From contig AP018040.2 in NCBI GenBank assembly GCA_002356435.2, positions 3,100,001 through 3,164,000 of the forward strand: DNA of 64,000 bases, in the 5' to 3' direction. Positions 1-8,976 of the stretch are shown piece by piece. The notes below the pieces were generated by a model. It was not told the DNA's origin, searched no databases, and saw only the letters and a program-made list of their open reading frames with translations. This stretch comes from Petrimonas sp. IBARAKI. Its GTDB lineage: Bacteria > Bacteroidota > Bacteroidia > Bacteroidales > Dysgonomonadaceae. The position numbers and the translations under genes are program-made. The first letter of the stretch is position 1, and each line of letters begins with the position of its first letter.

Positions 1-2
1 GA

Positions 3-989
3 GGCTCAGGGAAAAGGGCAACCATCAATTCATATATGATTAGTGAAGCAGAGGCTATAGCGAAAATAGCAATGATAGAAGGAGATAAACTCCTTTCCGA
101 TAAATACACCTACAAAATGACAAATCTAAAGACTTTGATGTTATCAAAGTTGTGGGACTCTGAACATAAATTTTTTAAAACACTTCCATTAAATATTGAA
201 GAAATGGAAAAATGGAAAGATTCTCCTTATAGGAATACTTTTACACAATACTCGAACGAAGACCCAAAACTTGTGAATGTTCGTGAACTTCATGGGTATA
301 CACCTTGGTATTTTGGCATTCCGGAAGAACAGCATTCAAATGCATGGGAATTCATACTAACGTCGGGAGGATTTAAAGCACCTTTTGGCCCAACGACAGC
401 AGAACAAAATCATCCAGACTTCAAAGTTGTCTATGAAGGACATGAATGTCAATGGAACGGACCAAGCTGGCCATTCGCAACATCTATAACATTGAAAGCT
501 ATGGCAAATTTGCTGCGGAAGTATAATCAAACAGTAATTTCAAAAGAGGATTTTTTCGACTTGCTTGGTACTTATTCAAATAGTCATCGACGAATAGATG
601 AACGTGGACAAAAAATCTGTTGGATTGACGAAAATATCAATCCATATACAGGCGATTGGATTTCAAGAACGATGTTAAAAGCTCGAGAGCGCCAACCCAT
701 AGAACGAGGTAAAGATTATAACCATTCAGCATTCTGCGACATTGTCATCAGTGATCTGATTGGTATCCAACCTTCTACATCTGATTCTTTGACAATACAT
801 CCTCTTGTCCCTGAAAATTATTGGAATTGGTTTTGTTTAGATCGGGTAAAATATCACGACAAAATATTGACCATCATCTGGGATAAAAACGGAACAAAGT
901 ATAAAAGAGATAAAGGCTTTTCTGTATATGTAAATGGTGAATTGAGACACAACTCAAAAAAAATTGATAAAATTATTATTCAAATCTAA
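3..989 (+). CDS. Glycoside hydrolase with (alpha/alpha)6 barrel, C-terminal part (5' end outside window)
   Basis: The reading frame is open from base 3, and residues upstream of the first ATG (36) read as coherent protein, so the gene starts before the window. The visible part has a barrel-like segment with a W-N-G-P-S-W-P motif, as in GH63/MGH1-like glycosidases, followed by a small C-terminal beta domain ending in a 'VYVNGEL' type strand. It probably hydrolyses an alpha-linked sugar from a plant or microbial polysaccharide in the periplasm, but the substrate cannot be read from this fragment. The next gene starts 4 bases after its stop, so the two are probably co-transcribed. The stretch is AT-rich. 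The superfamily call is fairly safe; the family number is not. Confidence 0.6.
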   Translation, partial: GSGKRATINSYMISEAEAIAKIAMIEGDKLLSDKYTYKMTNLKTLMLSKLWDSEHKFFKTLPLNIEEMEKWKDSPYRNTFTQYSNEDPKLVNVRELHGYTPWYFGIPEEQHSNAWEFILTSGGFKAPFGPTTAEQNHPDFKVVYEGHECQWNGPSWPFATSITLKAMANLLRKYNQTVISKEDFFDLLGTYSNSHRRIDERGQKICWIDENINPYTGDWISRTMLKARERQPIERGKDYNHSAFCDIVISDLIGIQPSTSDSLTIHPLVPENYWNWFCLDRVKYHDKILTIIWDKNGTKYKRDKGFSVYVNGELRHNSKKIDKIIIQI

Positions 990-993
990 TAAA

Positions 994-2112
994 ATGAACA
1001 AAAATCTCTTTTTTGTCTTATTATTCCTATCTACACCCTTACTTTCTTTTCGTCAGGAATGTTTAAAATCTTATTCCAGTATTTTTTTTGAACACTATAC
1101 TGTTTCTGATAGTATAATGAAGAGAATATATGAAGAAGTAAAAACCCCATATAAGTATGGGTTAGTAATGGTGCCTCCAGAAAATAAAATGATCGACAGT
1201 CCAAGTATTTTTAGATATGATAATTTATGGTACATGACATATATTGTATTCGATGGTAAAGGATACGAAACCTGGCTCGCTAAAAGCGATGATCTACTAA
1301 GTTGGAACACCCTAGGACGCATCATGTCCTTTTCAGAAAATTCTTGGGATTCTAATCAAAAAGCTGGATATATTGCTTTGCAGGATTACAAGTGGGAAGG
1401 TTCGTATGAAGTTCAAAAATACAATGATTATTATTGGATGTCATATTTGGGAGGTAAATCAGTTGGATATGAAGCAGGCACTTTAAAGATCGGAGTAGCG
1501 TTTACGCAAGATATTAAAGAAATACATGAATGGAATAAATTAGAAAAGCCTGTAATTTCGCCCAACGATAAAGATGCTAGGTGGTACGATAACCAAAGCA
1601 TTTTTAAGAGTACAATTATATGGGATAAGAACAAGTCGTTAGACTATCCGTTTATAATGTTCTATAATGCAAAAGGAGGGAATAAAACAAATACTGAGGC
1701 TGAAAGAATAGCTATGGCCGTTTCAAAGGATATGGTTAACTGGAAACGATTTGGTAACAATCCAATTATAGATCATGGCTCTGGTATCTCCGGCGATGCT
1801 TTTATTACAAAAATTAACAATATCTGGGTGATGTTTTACTTTGGAGCTTTCTGGAAGTCGGGGGCTTTCAACCGTTTTGCCTGTTCATATGATTTAATAA
1901 ATTGGACTTGTTGGGAAGGAAAAGATTTAATAAATTCCTCTGAAAATTTTGATAATCGCTATGCCCACAAACCTTTTGTTATAAAATACCAAGGAATTGT
2001 ATATCACTTCTATTGTGCCGTAGATAAAAACAATAACAGAGGAATTGCTGTTGCTACGTCTATTGATTTGGGAGAAAGTAAACTAAATTTTCAAAATAAA
2101 AAAATTGAATAA
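994..2112 (+). CDS. GH43-like five-bladed beta-propeller protein, secreted
   Basis: A protein of about 372 residues. I start it at the ATG at 994 because the first residues (MNKNLFFVLLFLSTPLLS) form a clean signal peptide; an in-frame TTG at 964 would lie inside the previous gene. The body has repeated propeller blades with 'D-x-W-Y-D-N-Q-S-I-F', 'W-V-M-F-Y-F-G' and 'H-K-P-F-V' strands. This pattern is typical of the GH43/GH32/GH130 clan of glycosidases and phosphorylases. It most likely acts in the periplasm on arabinose- or xylose-type sugars, in line with the two arabinofuranosidases downstream. The exact family is unsure and catalytic acids were not assigned. Confidence 0.6.
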   Translation: MNKNLFFVLLFLSTPLLSFRQECLKSYSSIFFEHYTVSDSIMKRIYEEVKTPYKYGLVMVPPENKMIDSPSIFRYDNLWYMTYIVFDGKGYETWLAKSDDLLSWNTLGRIMSFSENSWDSNQKAGYIALQDYKWEGSYEVQKYNDYYWMSYLGGKSVGYEAGTLKIGVAFTQDIKEIHEWNKLEKPVISPNDKDARWYDNQSIFKSTIIWDKNKSLDYPFIMFYNAKGGNKTNTEAERIAMAVSKDMVNWKRFGNNPIIDHGSGISGDAFITKINNIWVMFYFGAFWKSGAFNRFACSYDLINWTCWEGKDLINSSENFDNRYAHKPFVIKYQGIVYHFYCAVDKNNNRGIAVATSIDLGESKLNFQNKKIE

Positions 2113-2134
2113 TTCAGAATCTATCAATTTAGTA

Positions 2135-2152
2135 ATGATAAATACTTATCAT
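2135..2152 (+). promoter_or_regulatory. Short dyad upstream of GH127 gene
   Basis: ATGATAA-ATAC-TTATCAT forms a 7-bp dyad 35 bases before the GH127 start codon. It could be an operator or a weak hairpin. There is no T-run after it, so a terminator is unlikely. Confidence 0.25.
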
Positions 2153-2186
2153 ATTAAAAACAATACTCAACAAAAAATTAATTAAT

Positions 2187-4061
2187 ATGAAATCGAAAGA
2201 TAAATTAAAAATAATGTTCGTCTTTATAACAAGTATTTTGTTTATTGGATTTACAAACAAAAATCCTAAAAATGAAATTACCTCAAGGAAAATAACTCCG
2301 GTCGATTTCTCACACGTAAAGATCAACGACAATTTCTGGTCGCCAAGATTGAAAAATCACGTTTTACATACACTTCCCGTATGTATCGATCAAATCGAGA
2401 ATAAAACCGGACGGATACGGAACTTCGAAAATGCCGCCAGGCGGTCAGGCGAACATTCGGGCATTTTTTACGATGATTCCGACGTTTACAAGGCACTTGA
2501 GGGGATGGCTTACAGCCTTATAAACAACCCCAACCCCGAGCTGGAAAGGAAAGCCGATGAGTGGATCGACAAGTTTGCGGCCGCCCAGGAGCCGGACGGA
2601 TACATCAATACATTTTATACGCTGACCGGAAGGGATAAACGCTGGACAAACATGGACAAGCACGAAATGTATTGCGCCGGGCACATGATGGAAGCGGCCG
2701 TGGCCTATTACAAAGCCACCGGCAAACGCAAACTGCTCGACGTCTCCATACGAATGGCCGATCACATGATGGACCGGTTCGGGCCCGGTAAACGCCACTG
2801 GGTCCCGGGGCACGAGGAGATTGAGCTCGCGCTGGTAAAACTATACGAGGTTACCAACCGGGAGAAGTACCTCGATTTTGCGTATTGGCTGCTTGAAGAA
2901 CGCGGACACGGGCACGGTTCCAAGGGGACGGAAGGGACATGGAACCCCATGTACTATCAGGATGAGATGCCGGTCAGGGAATTATCAACCATAAACGGGC
3001 ATGCCGTCCGGGCCATGTACCTGTTCTGCGGCATGGCCGACGTGGCTGCCTTGAAGAACGAAGCCGGCTATGTCGACGCGTTGAACCGGTTGTGGGACGA
3101 TGTGGTATTGACCAAAATGTACCTGACCGGAGGGATCGGGTCTTCACGCCACAACGAAGGATTCACGGAGCCTTACGACCTGCCCAACCATGAAGCGTAT
3201 TGCGAGACCTGCGCTTCGGTGGGAATGGTCTACTGGAATTCGCGTATGCACCAGCTAACAGGCGACTCGAAATACATGGACGTGCTGGAAAGGTCCATGT
3301 ACAACGGCGCGCTGGCGGGCGTGTCGCTGAAGGGAGACCTGTTCTTTTACGTAAATCCGCTGGCTTCTTACGGGGACCATCACCGCAAGGAATGGTACGG
3401 CACGGCTTGTTGCCCCAGCCAGATCTCCCGTTTTCTTCCTTCCATCGGAAACTATATTTACGGAACATCGGAACGGGCCGTCTGGGTAAATTTGTACATC
3501 GGAAACAAAGCAGACGTGAACACCGGAAAAGAGACGATGACCCTGGTCCAGGAGACCAGCTATCCGTGGGACGGCAACGTGACCCTTACCGTTGAGTCGC
3601 TCAAAAAATCCGTCAGGAAAGAATTCCGGCTGCGAATCCCCGGATGGTGCAAAAACTACACCGTTGCCGTAAACGGAGAGTCAATAACCGATCCGTTGAT
3701 TGAAAAGGGATACCTGGTGATCGACCGGAAATGGAAATCGGGAGACAAGGTGACGCTTGCCCTGGACATGCCGGCAGAAACGGTACAGGCCGATCCGCGG
3801 GTAAAAGAAAACTCCGGGAAAAGGGCTGTTCAACGAGGGCCGATCGTATATTGCGCGGAAGAAACGGACAACCCTTCGTTCGATGAGTTGACACTTTCCC
3901 CGCCTGCCAGATTCAAGGAAACATTCAACCCCACGCTGCTGAACGGCGTCACTACCATCGACGCCGTTTCGGGAGATGACACCATCCGTTTTATCCCCTA
4001 TTACGCGTGGGACAACCGGGAGGCCGGACAAATGAAAGTGTGGATGAATTATAACGAATAA
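2187..4061 (+). CDS. GH127 beta-L-arabinofuranosidase, secreted
   Basis: A 624-residue protein of usual family length (PF07944). It has a hydrophobic N-terminal segment (about residues 8-22) acting as signal or anchor. The zinc/nucleophile quartet of GH127 is complete: E340-T-C342 and the C408-C409 pair (GTACCPSQ), where one Cys of the pair is the nucleophile in HypBA1-type enzymes. A 'LTGGIGS' loop precedes the first pair, and the C-terminal beta domains end in the usual 'PYYAW' segment. It should release beta-L-arabinofuranose from arabinan or hydroxyproline-linked oligosaccharides. The first ~150 bases are AT-rich like the upstream genes, but the rest is clearly GC-rich, suggesting a compositional seam inside the gene. 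Confidence 0.88.
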   Translation: MKSKDKLKIMFVFITSILFIGFTNKNPKNEITSRKITPVDFSHVKINDNFWSPRLKNHVLHTLPVCIDQIENKTGRIRNFENAARRSGEHSGIFYDDSDVYKALEGMAYSLINNPNPELERKADEWIDKFAAAQEPDGYINTFYTLTGRDKRWTNMDKHEMYCAGHMMEAAVAYYKATGKRKLLDVSIRMADHMMDRFGPGKRHWVPGHEEIELALVKLYEVTNREKYLDFAYWLLEERGHGHGSKGTEGTWNPMYYQDEMPVRELSTINGHAVRAMYLFCGMADVAALKNEAGYVDALNRLWDDVVLTKMYLTGGIGSSRHNEGFTEPYDLPNHEAYCETCASVGMVYWNSRMHQLTGDSKYMDVLERSMYNGALAGVSLKGDLFFYVNPLASYGDHHRKEWYGTACCPSQISRFLPSIGNYIYGTSERAVWVNLYIGNKADVNTGKETMTLVQETSYPWDGNVTLTVESLKKSVRKEFRLRIPGWCKNYTVAVNGESITDPLIEKGYLVIDRKWKSGDKVTLALDMPAETVQADPRVKENSGKRAVQRGPIVYCAEETDNPSFDELTLSPPARFKETFNPTLLNGVTTIDAVSGDDTIRFIPYYAWDNREAGQMKVWMNYNE

Positions 4062-4071
4062 GAATAATCGC

Positions 4072-6111
4072 ATGAGACATTTAATTGCCATCCTTATTTC
4101 GGTCTTCCTGATCCCGGGCACTCATTCACAAGGAAGTAACTCCGGACAACCACCTAACTACCCCGGCAACCGTGCCCCGCTGACCGGTAAAACCTATATC
4201 GAACTGCCCGTCGGAGCTATCCGCCCTCAAGGGTGGCTCAAAGAACAATTGAACCGGATGCGGACAGGAATGACAGGACATCTGGACTCCATTTACCCGC
4301 AGGTCGCCGGACAGAGAAACGGATGGCTGGGCGGTGACGGAGACGTGTGGGAACGAGGGCCGTACTGGATTGACGGACTCTTGCCGCTCGCCTATATCAT
4401 GAACGATGCGGAATTAAAAAAGAAAGTGCAGCCCTGGATTGAGTGGACGTTGGCATCGCAAAAGCCAAACGGATACTTTGGCCCGGATACCGACCGGGAA
4501 CCCGAAGAAGGCCTGCAACGAAACAACGCTCACGACTGGTGGCCTAAAATGGTGATGCTGAAAGTAATGCAGCAATACTATTCCGCAACCGGGGATAAAC
4601 GGATAATTCCCTTTATGACAAATTATTTCAAATATCAGTTGAAGGAGTTGCCGAACACGCCGTTGGGTAACTGGACATTCTGGGGAGAACAGCGCGGAGG
4701 AGATAACCTGATGATGGCCTATTGGTTGTACAACATTACGGGAGATCCTTTTTTGCTCGAGTTGGGTGAGCTGATCCACGAACAGACATTCAACTGGACG
4801 GATGTATTCCTCCGTCAGGATCATCTATCGCGACAGCACAGCTTACATTGTGTAAATCTCGGACAGGGATTTAAAGAACCGGCTATCTATTTCCAGCAGA
4901 ATCAAAATCCTGAACTGCTCGAAGCGGTAAAAAAAGCTGTCCGGGATATGCGCAACACCATCGGATTGCCCATCGGATTATGGGCGGGCGACGAATTGCT
5001 CCGTTTTGGAAATCCCGTTCAAGGTTCTGAGCTTTGCACCGCAGTGGAGATGATGTATTCGCTGGAGAGTATCCTACAGGTTACCGGGGATGTGCAATGG
5101 GCGGACCACCTCGAAAAAATTGCCTATAATGCCTTACCCACTCAAACCACCGACGATTTTGGCGCTCGACAGTATTACCAGCAGGTCAACCAGGTTAAAG
5201 TCAGCCGGGACATGCGGAACTTCGTGACTCCCCACCACGATACCGACAACCTTTTCGGTGAACTCACCGGATACCCCTGCTGTACCTCCAACATGCATCA
5301 GGGGTGGCCCAAGTTTACGCAGAATCTCTGGTATGCAACCAACGACAACGGCATTGCCGCACTGGTTTACGCCCCATCGGAGGTCTCGGCAAGGGTGGGA
5401 AATGGACAACTCATCACCGTTAAAGAGTCCACACAGTATCCTTTTGAGGAAACCATCGCCTTTACCTTCGATTTTCCGGACAGAGAAGAAGAAGAAATAG
5501 AATTTCCGTTCCACCTGCGTATTCCCCGATGGTGTAAAAACCCCGTAATAACGATAAACGGTGAAGGGGTTACGGCAGAAACAAGGCAAGGTGAAATCGC
5601 AAGGATCGATCGTGCCTGGAAAAGCAATGACAAGGTCGTTCTACGCCTGCCCATGGAAGTGTCGATAAGCCGATGGTACGATGGCGGAGCGGCCGTTGAA
5701 CGCGGTCCACTTCTGTATGCGCTGAAGATGAATGAAAACTGGCAAAAGAAAACAACTGAGCCCCACGAAACCAAACGTTACGGAAAATGGTATTACCAGG
5801 TTACCAGCGACTCTCCCTGGAACTATGCCTTACCTATCCGTAACTTAAGCAAGGAAAATGTTGGGAAAGCTTTTGTTGTTGAAACAAAAAACAGGGCTTC
5901 TGATTATCCCTGGACCCTGCAAGATGCACCCGTTACGATAAGGACAACTGGATTACGACTGCCCGGATGGAAAGAATACAACGGGTCGGCCGGCCCGGTC
6001 CCTTATTTCACTCAACAGGGAGAGGATGTTGGCGGGGAAGAAAACATTGAGCTTATCCCCTACGGATGCAGCACTCTACGAATTGCTGTTTTCCCCGTGA
6101 GGAACAAATAA
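4072..6111 (+). CDS. GH127-superfamily beta-L-arabinofuranosidase-like protein, secreted
   Basis: A 679-residue protein starting 10 bases after the previous stop, so it belongs to the same operon. Residues 1-19 (MRHLIAILISVFLIPGTHS) are a signal peptide. It has an all-alpha barrel with a 'LGGDGDVWERGPYW' region, then E320-L-C322 and C403-C404 (YPCCTSN), matching the zinc/nucleophile quartet seen in the neighbouring GH127. C-terminal beta domains follow ('FHLRIPRWCKNP'). It is divergent from its neighbour, so it is probably a different subfamily or a related GH-clan family with another linkage preference rather than a recent duplicate. Assignment to PF07944 is firm; the precise substrate is not. 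Confidence 0.8.
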   Translation: MRHLIAILISVFLIPGTHSQGSNSGQPPNYPGNRAPLTGKTYIELPVGAIRPQGWLKEQLNRMRTGMTGHLDSIYPQVAGQRNGWLGGDGDVWERGPYWIDGLLPLAYIMNDAELKKKVQPWIEWTLASQKPNGYFGPDTDREPEEGLQRNNAHDWWPKMVMLKVMQQYYSATGDKRIIPFMTNYFKYQLKELPNTPLGNWTFWGEQRGGDNLMMAYWLYNITGDPFLLELGELIHEQTFNWTDVFLRQDHLSRQHSLHCVNLGQGFKEPAIYFQQNQNPELLEAVKKAVRDMRNTIGLPIGLWAGDELLRFGNPVQGSELCTAVEMMYSLESILQVTGDVQWADHLEKIAYNALPTQTTDDFGARQYYQQVNQVKVSRDMRNFVTPHHDTDNLFGELTGYPCCTSNMHQGWPKFTQNLWYATNDNGIAALVYAPSEVSARVGNGQLITVKESTQYPFEETIAFTFDFPDREEEEIEFPFHLRIPRWCKNPVITINGEGVTAETRQGEIARIDRAWKSNDKVVLRLPMEVSISRWYDGGAAVERGPLLYALKMNENWQKKTTEPHETKRYGKWYYQVTSDSPWNYALPIRNLSKENVGKAFVVETKNRASDYPWTLQDAPVTIRTTGLRLPGWKEYNGSAGPVPYFTQQGEDVGGEENIELIPYGCSTLRIAVFPVRNK

Positions 6112-6144
6112 GAAATTCCGTTTTTTCAACCTATTATTTTTCAT

Positions 6145-6183
6145 AAAACTATCAGTAAAGTTTTTAATTTTACTGATAGTTTT
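6145..6183 (+). terminator. Terminator hairpin after the arabinofuranosidase operon
   Basis: A perfect 15-bp stem, AAAACTATCAGTAAA (6145-6159) paired with TTTACTGATAGTTTT (6169-6183), encloses a 9-base loop. The stem's A/T ends allow it to act in both directions. It lies 34 bases after the stop codon. Confidence 0.8.
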
Positions 6184-6189
6184 ATTTAC

Positions 6190-6968
6190 AAATAACTTTA
6201 TAAAAAAATGATTACTTAAATCAGATAGTTGAAGAGATCACCATATCCCGTTTTAAAATGGATAAAGGTAACTGGGCAAGTAAACTGATTTTTCCAAAGA
6301 CGTTAACACTTTCCATCTTAAGGAGTGCTAGGACTCTTGGTTAGTAGAAAGGAATAATCACTCTCCTATTCTATTCTCACAGCCTCTCAAAACGAAGAGA
6401 GATCATGCTATCAATGGTTGAGAATAAATATAAGCAATACAATAGATTGTAGAAATTAGATGGGAATTGCTTTCATGGTCAAAACAATTACTCACTGAAA
6501 ATAAAACTGCTCAGAAGTTAATAGAAGACAACAAACTGCAAAATGATTATGACTCCATAAAACAAATTAATAAGTTTACTTTTTGATGAAAAGATTTAGA
6601 GATTTTGTATTACATTGCGAAAACACAGAACAAAAGTTGATTTTAACTACAATTGAATAGCAAAAAAATGAGATATCGAGCAGTTGAATTATGTCCACTG
6701 AAGTATAAAGGTTATGTTTTTATAAAATAAAAATCTGTGACTGACGTAAAGAGATGATTTAAATCAATTACTGCTAGTCTGTTACCTTGACAGTAAACAG
6801 GCCAACTGCGAGAGCATGGATTTCTGGAAGATAATATTTTCTGCCGTTTCACGGACCATACATAGGAGAAAGTTGTCCAGTCTTTGCATTTATCAACATT
6901 GAGTTTTATTTTGTTGACTTTTTTTTATTAATTTGCAAATTATTATTAAATGATATCGTCACACGTCA
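6190..6968. other. Gene-free AT-rich stretch
   Basis: I see no intact gene in this ~780-base stretch between the arabinofuranosidase operon and the sigma-factor gene. A short open frame at about 6440-6585 (reading ...WELLSWSKQLL...) has no start or family signature and may be the remnant of a decayed gene. The promoter for the sigma factor should lie in the last ~100 bases, but no convincing -33/-7 pair with correct spacing was found. Confidence 0.5.
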
Positions 6969-7535
6969 ATGATTCGTTCTCCATATGTCAAGACAATTTA
7001 TATCAAGCACATAGACCAATTATATGCTTACGCGTTGCATTTGGGATTTGACGAGCACATTGCCATGGATGCTATACACGATGTTTTTTATAAACTCTGC
7101 ATCAACAGCGCTTTATTGGAGGAGATAACAAATGTAAAGTTTTATCTTTTCAGGTCACTCAAAAACAGACTCATTGATATTCAACGAAAAAATAAAGAAT
7201 ATACAGAAATTTTATCCTCGAACGAGGATGTTTACGAAAATATATCGTTCCGCCTGAATGTAACCATTGAAGATGAACTGATACAAGAAGAAGACCGGGA
7301 AGAAATACTTCGGAAAGTAGAAAACGTATTGAGCAGGCTAACCGATCGGCAACGCGAAGTTATTTACCTACGCTATATTCAGGAATATAGTTACGAAGAG
7401 ATTGCCGAACTCATGGAGATTTCCGTCGAATCTTGCCGCAACCTCACGAGTAAAGCGGTGAATAAGTTGAAAGAAACTGCCTTCTTTGTCCCCCAGATTC
7501 TATTTATTATCGCCAATTTAATCAAGCCAAGTTGA
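6969..7535 (+). CDS. ECF-type RNA polymerase sigma-70 factor
   Basis: A 188-residue protein. Region 2 spans about residues 12-75 (LGFDEHIAMDAIHDVFYKL), and region 4 about 122-170 (LTDRQREVIYLRYIQEYSYEEIAELM), which carries the helix-turn-helix for the -35 element. The C-terminal tail (172-188) is hydrophobic. It is followed by a FecR anti-sigma factor and an STN-bearing SusC. This is the standard trans-envelope signalling order in Bacteroidetes: substrate binding at SusC releases the sigma factor, which then activates the SusC/SusD operon. A hairpin with terminator shape sits between it and the FecR gene. Confidence 0.92.
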   Translation: MIRSPYVKTIYIKHIDQLYAYALHLGFDEHIAMDAIHDVFYKLCINSALLEEITNVKFYLFRSLKNRLIDIQRKNKEYTEILSSNEDVYENISFRLNVTIEDELIQEEDREEILRKVENVLSRLTDRQREVIYLRYIQEYSYEEIAELMEISVESCRNLTSKAVNKLKETAFFVPQILFIIANLIKPS

Positions 7536-7566
7536 TATTTTTAAATACAAATTGCATTTTTTAAAA

Positions 7567-7594
7567 AAAAGAGATGATATTTTTCATCTCTTTT
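7567..7594 (+). terminator. Hairpin between sigma factor and anti-sigma gene
   Basis: AAAAGAGATGA (7567-7577) pairs with TCATCTCTTTT (7584-7594) around a 6-base loop; the 3' arm ends in four T. It lies 31 bases after the sigma stop codon. It may terminate or attenuate transcription into the FecR gene. It also contains the 7574 ATG of the longer possible FecR frame, which argues against that start. Confidence 0.65.
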
Positions 7595-7660
7595 CGTCTT
7601 TATAATACAAACGTCTTGTTAAATCTAAAAGACCCTTTGATTTATAATACAAAAAAGTCA

Positions 7661-8845
7661 ATGAAAACAGACAGTTCCAGTTTTCTTCGCTTTCTTAAAG
7701 ATGAAAAATTTATCGAATGGAAACTTTTTCCTTCCGATGAGGTGAACACTTATTGGGAAGATTTCTTGCAAAAACATCCCGACGAACGGGAAAATATGGC
7801 CTTAGCAGAAGCACATTTTCGGAACGTACGATTATCATCATACAATTTGTCCCGGGAGAAAAAAGAAGAGGCGATAAAAAGATTAGAACAATCCGTTCAC
7901 ACCTTCGAAAACAAGAAAAAAGCTTACCGTTTCTTATATGTAGCTGCTGCCTGTATTTCAGTGTTTATTATATCGGTTCTATACGTATATACCGTTCGGG
8001 ATCAGGTGAAAGATAACGTTATTTTCTCTGATTACATCGTAGGAAACGAATTGCAGTCTGAAGATATTCAACTTATCACCAACAACCAAACAGCTTATTT
8101 TCAGGAAAATATCAATATAGACATCAGTAATGCCGGTGTAGCTCGGGTTAAAACAGACAATGAAGACCGGAAAGATATTTCCATGGATAAGAAGACACTG
8201 AATACGCTTATCGTTCCCTACGGAAAACGTTCAACCCTTACCCTTTCCGACGGTAGTAAAGTTTGGCTGAATTCCGGTTCCGTACTTGAATTTCCGGCAC
8301 AGTTTGCCGGAGATAACCGTGAAGTCAGTCTGGCATCGGGCGAAATGTACATTGAAGTGGCCCCCGACAGAAAGAAGTCCTTTTACGTACGTACCTCCGA
8401 CTTCAAAATAAGGGTCTACGGCACAAAGTTTAATGTATCAACCTATGCTAATTCTCCAAAATCCATTGTTTTGGTAGAAGGAAGTGTGGGGTTACAGTCC
8501 ATCAATGGAGATGAAGTAAACTTAACACCCAACGAACAAGCTGTTTACTCCCAAGACGGAACATTCAACACGCAAAAAGTGGATGTTGCCCATTTTATCA
8601 GTTGGAAAAACGGCTATTTAATGTTCGAAGATACTCCCATGTCTGAAGTGTTGAAGCAAGTTGAAAGATACTACAACCTCTCATTTAATTACGACAAGGA
8701 CGTCACATTGAAAGACCTGACGTGTAACGGGAAAATCATATTATCGGAAAATCTGGATAATGTCATGACCACTATAACATTACTTACGTCTACCCAATAC
8801 AAAAAGGAAAATAACCGGATATATATCACAAACGAACCAGATTAA
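7661..8845 (+). CDS. FecR-family anti-sigma factor
   Basis: A 394-residue protein from the ATG at 7661 (MKTDSSSFLRFLKDEKF). An in-frame ATG at 7574 would fall inside the preceding hairpin and adds no family sequence. Residues 1-85 are the cytoplasmic sigma-binding part, about 91-110 form one transmembrane helix (FLYVAAACISVFIISVLYVY), and the rest is periplasmic. The FecR core (VPYGKRSTLTLSDGSKVWLN) and a C-terminal DUF4974-type segment (ML/FEDTPMSEVLKQVERYY) are visible. It should hold the neighbouring ECF sigma factor inactive until signalled through the STN domain of the SusC protein downstream. Confidence 0.92.
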   Translation: MKTDSSSFLRFLKDEKFIEWKLFPSDEVNTYWEDFLQKHPDERENMALAEAHFRNVRLSSYNLSREKKEEAIKRLEQSVHTFENKKKAYRFLYVAAACISVFIISVLYVYTVRDQVKDNVIFSDYIVGNELQSEDIQLITNNQTAYFQENINIDISNAGVARVKTDNEDRKDISMDKKTLNTLIVPYGKRSTLTLSDGSKVWLNSGSVLEFPAQFAGDNREVSLASGEMYIEVAPDRKKSFYVRTSDFKIRVYGTKFNVSTYANSPKSIVLVEGSVGLQSINGDEVNLTPNEQAVYSQDGTFNTQKVDVAHFISWKNGYLMFEDTPMSEVLKQVERYYNLSFNYDKDVTLKDLTCNGKIILSENLDNVMTTITLLTSTQYKKENNRIYITNEPD

Positions 8846-8891
8846 ATACATATTTGCCTATGGAAAAATGAAAATACAATAACACAAAAAA

Positions 8892-8922
8892 AGCCGGACA
8901 ATAGTGCGAATATCGTCCGACT
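8892..8922 (+). promoter_or_regulatory. Hairpin between FecR and SusC genes
   Basis: AGCCGGAC (8892-8899) and GTCCGACT (8915-8922) pair with one mismatch. There is no T-run after it, so it may be an mRNA-processing or attenuation structure rather than a full terminator. It lies 54 bases before the SusC start. Confidence 0.35.
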
Positions 8923-8976
8923 GAATTGAATTTAATTATCCCTCTTATTAATTGACAATTAAAATCGTACAAATTT

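Noticed and set aside
3163-3595. Long overlapping frames on both strands inside the GH127 gene
   Set aside because: They are shadows of GC-rich codons of a well-supported gene. None shows a family motif or ribosome-binding site.
6430-6590. Possible transposase fragment in the gene-free gap
   Set aside because: A short open frame is visible, but no IS signature, terminal repeats or catalytic motif could be recognised.
7574-7660. N-terminal extension of the FecR gene
   Set aside because: The extended start codon lies inside a hairpin stem. The ATG at 7661 gives a normal FecR N terminus.
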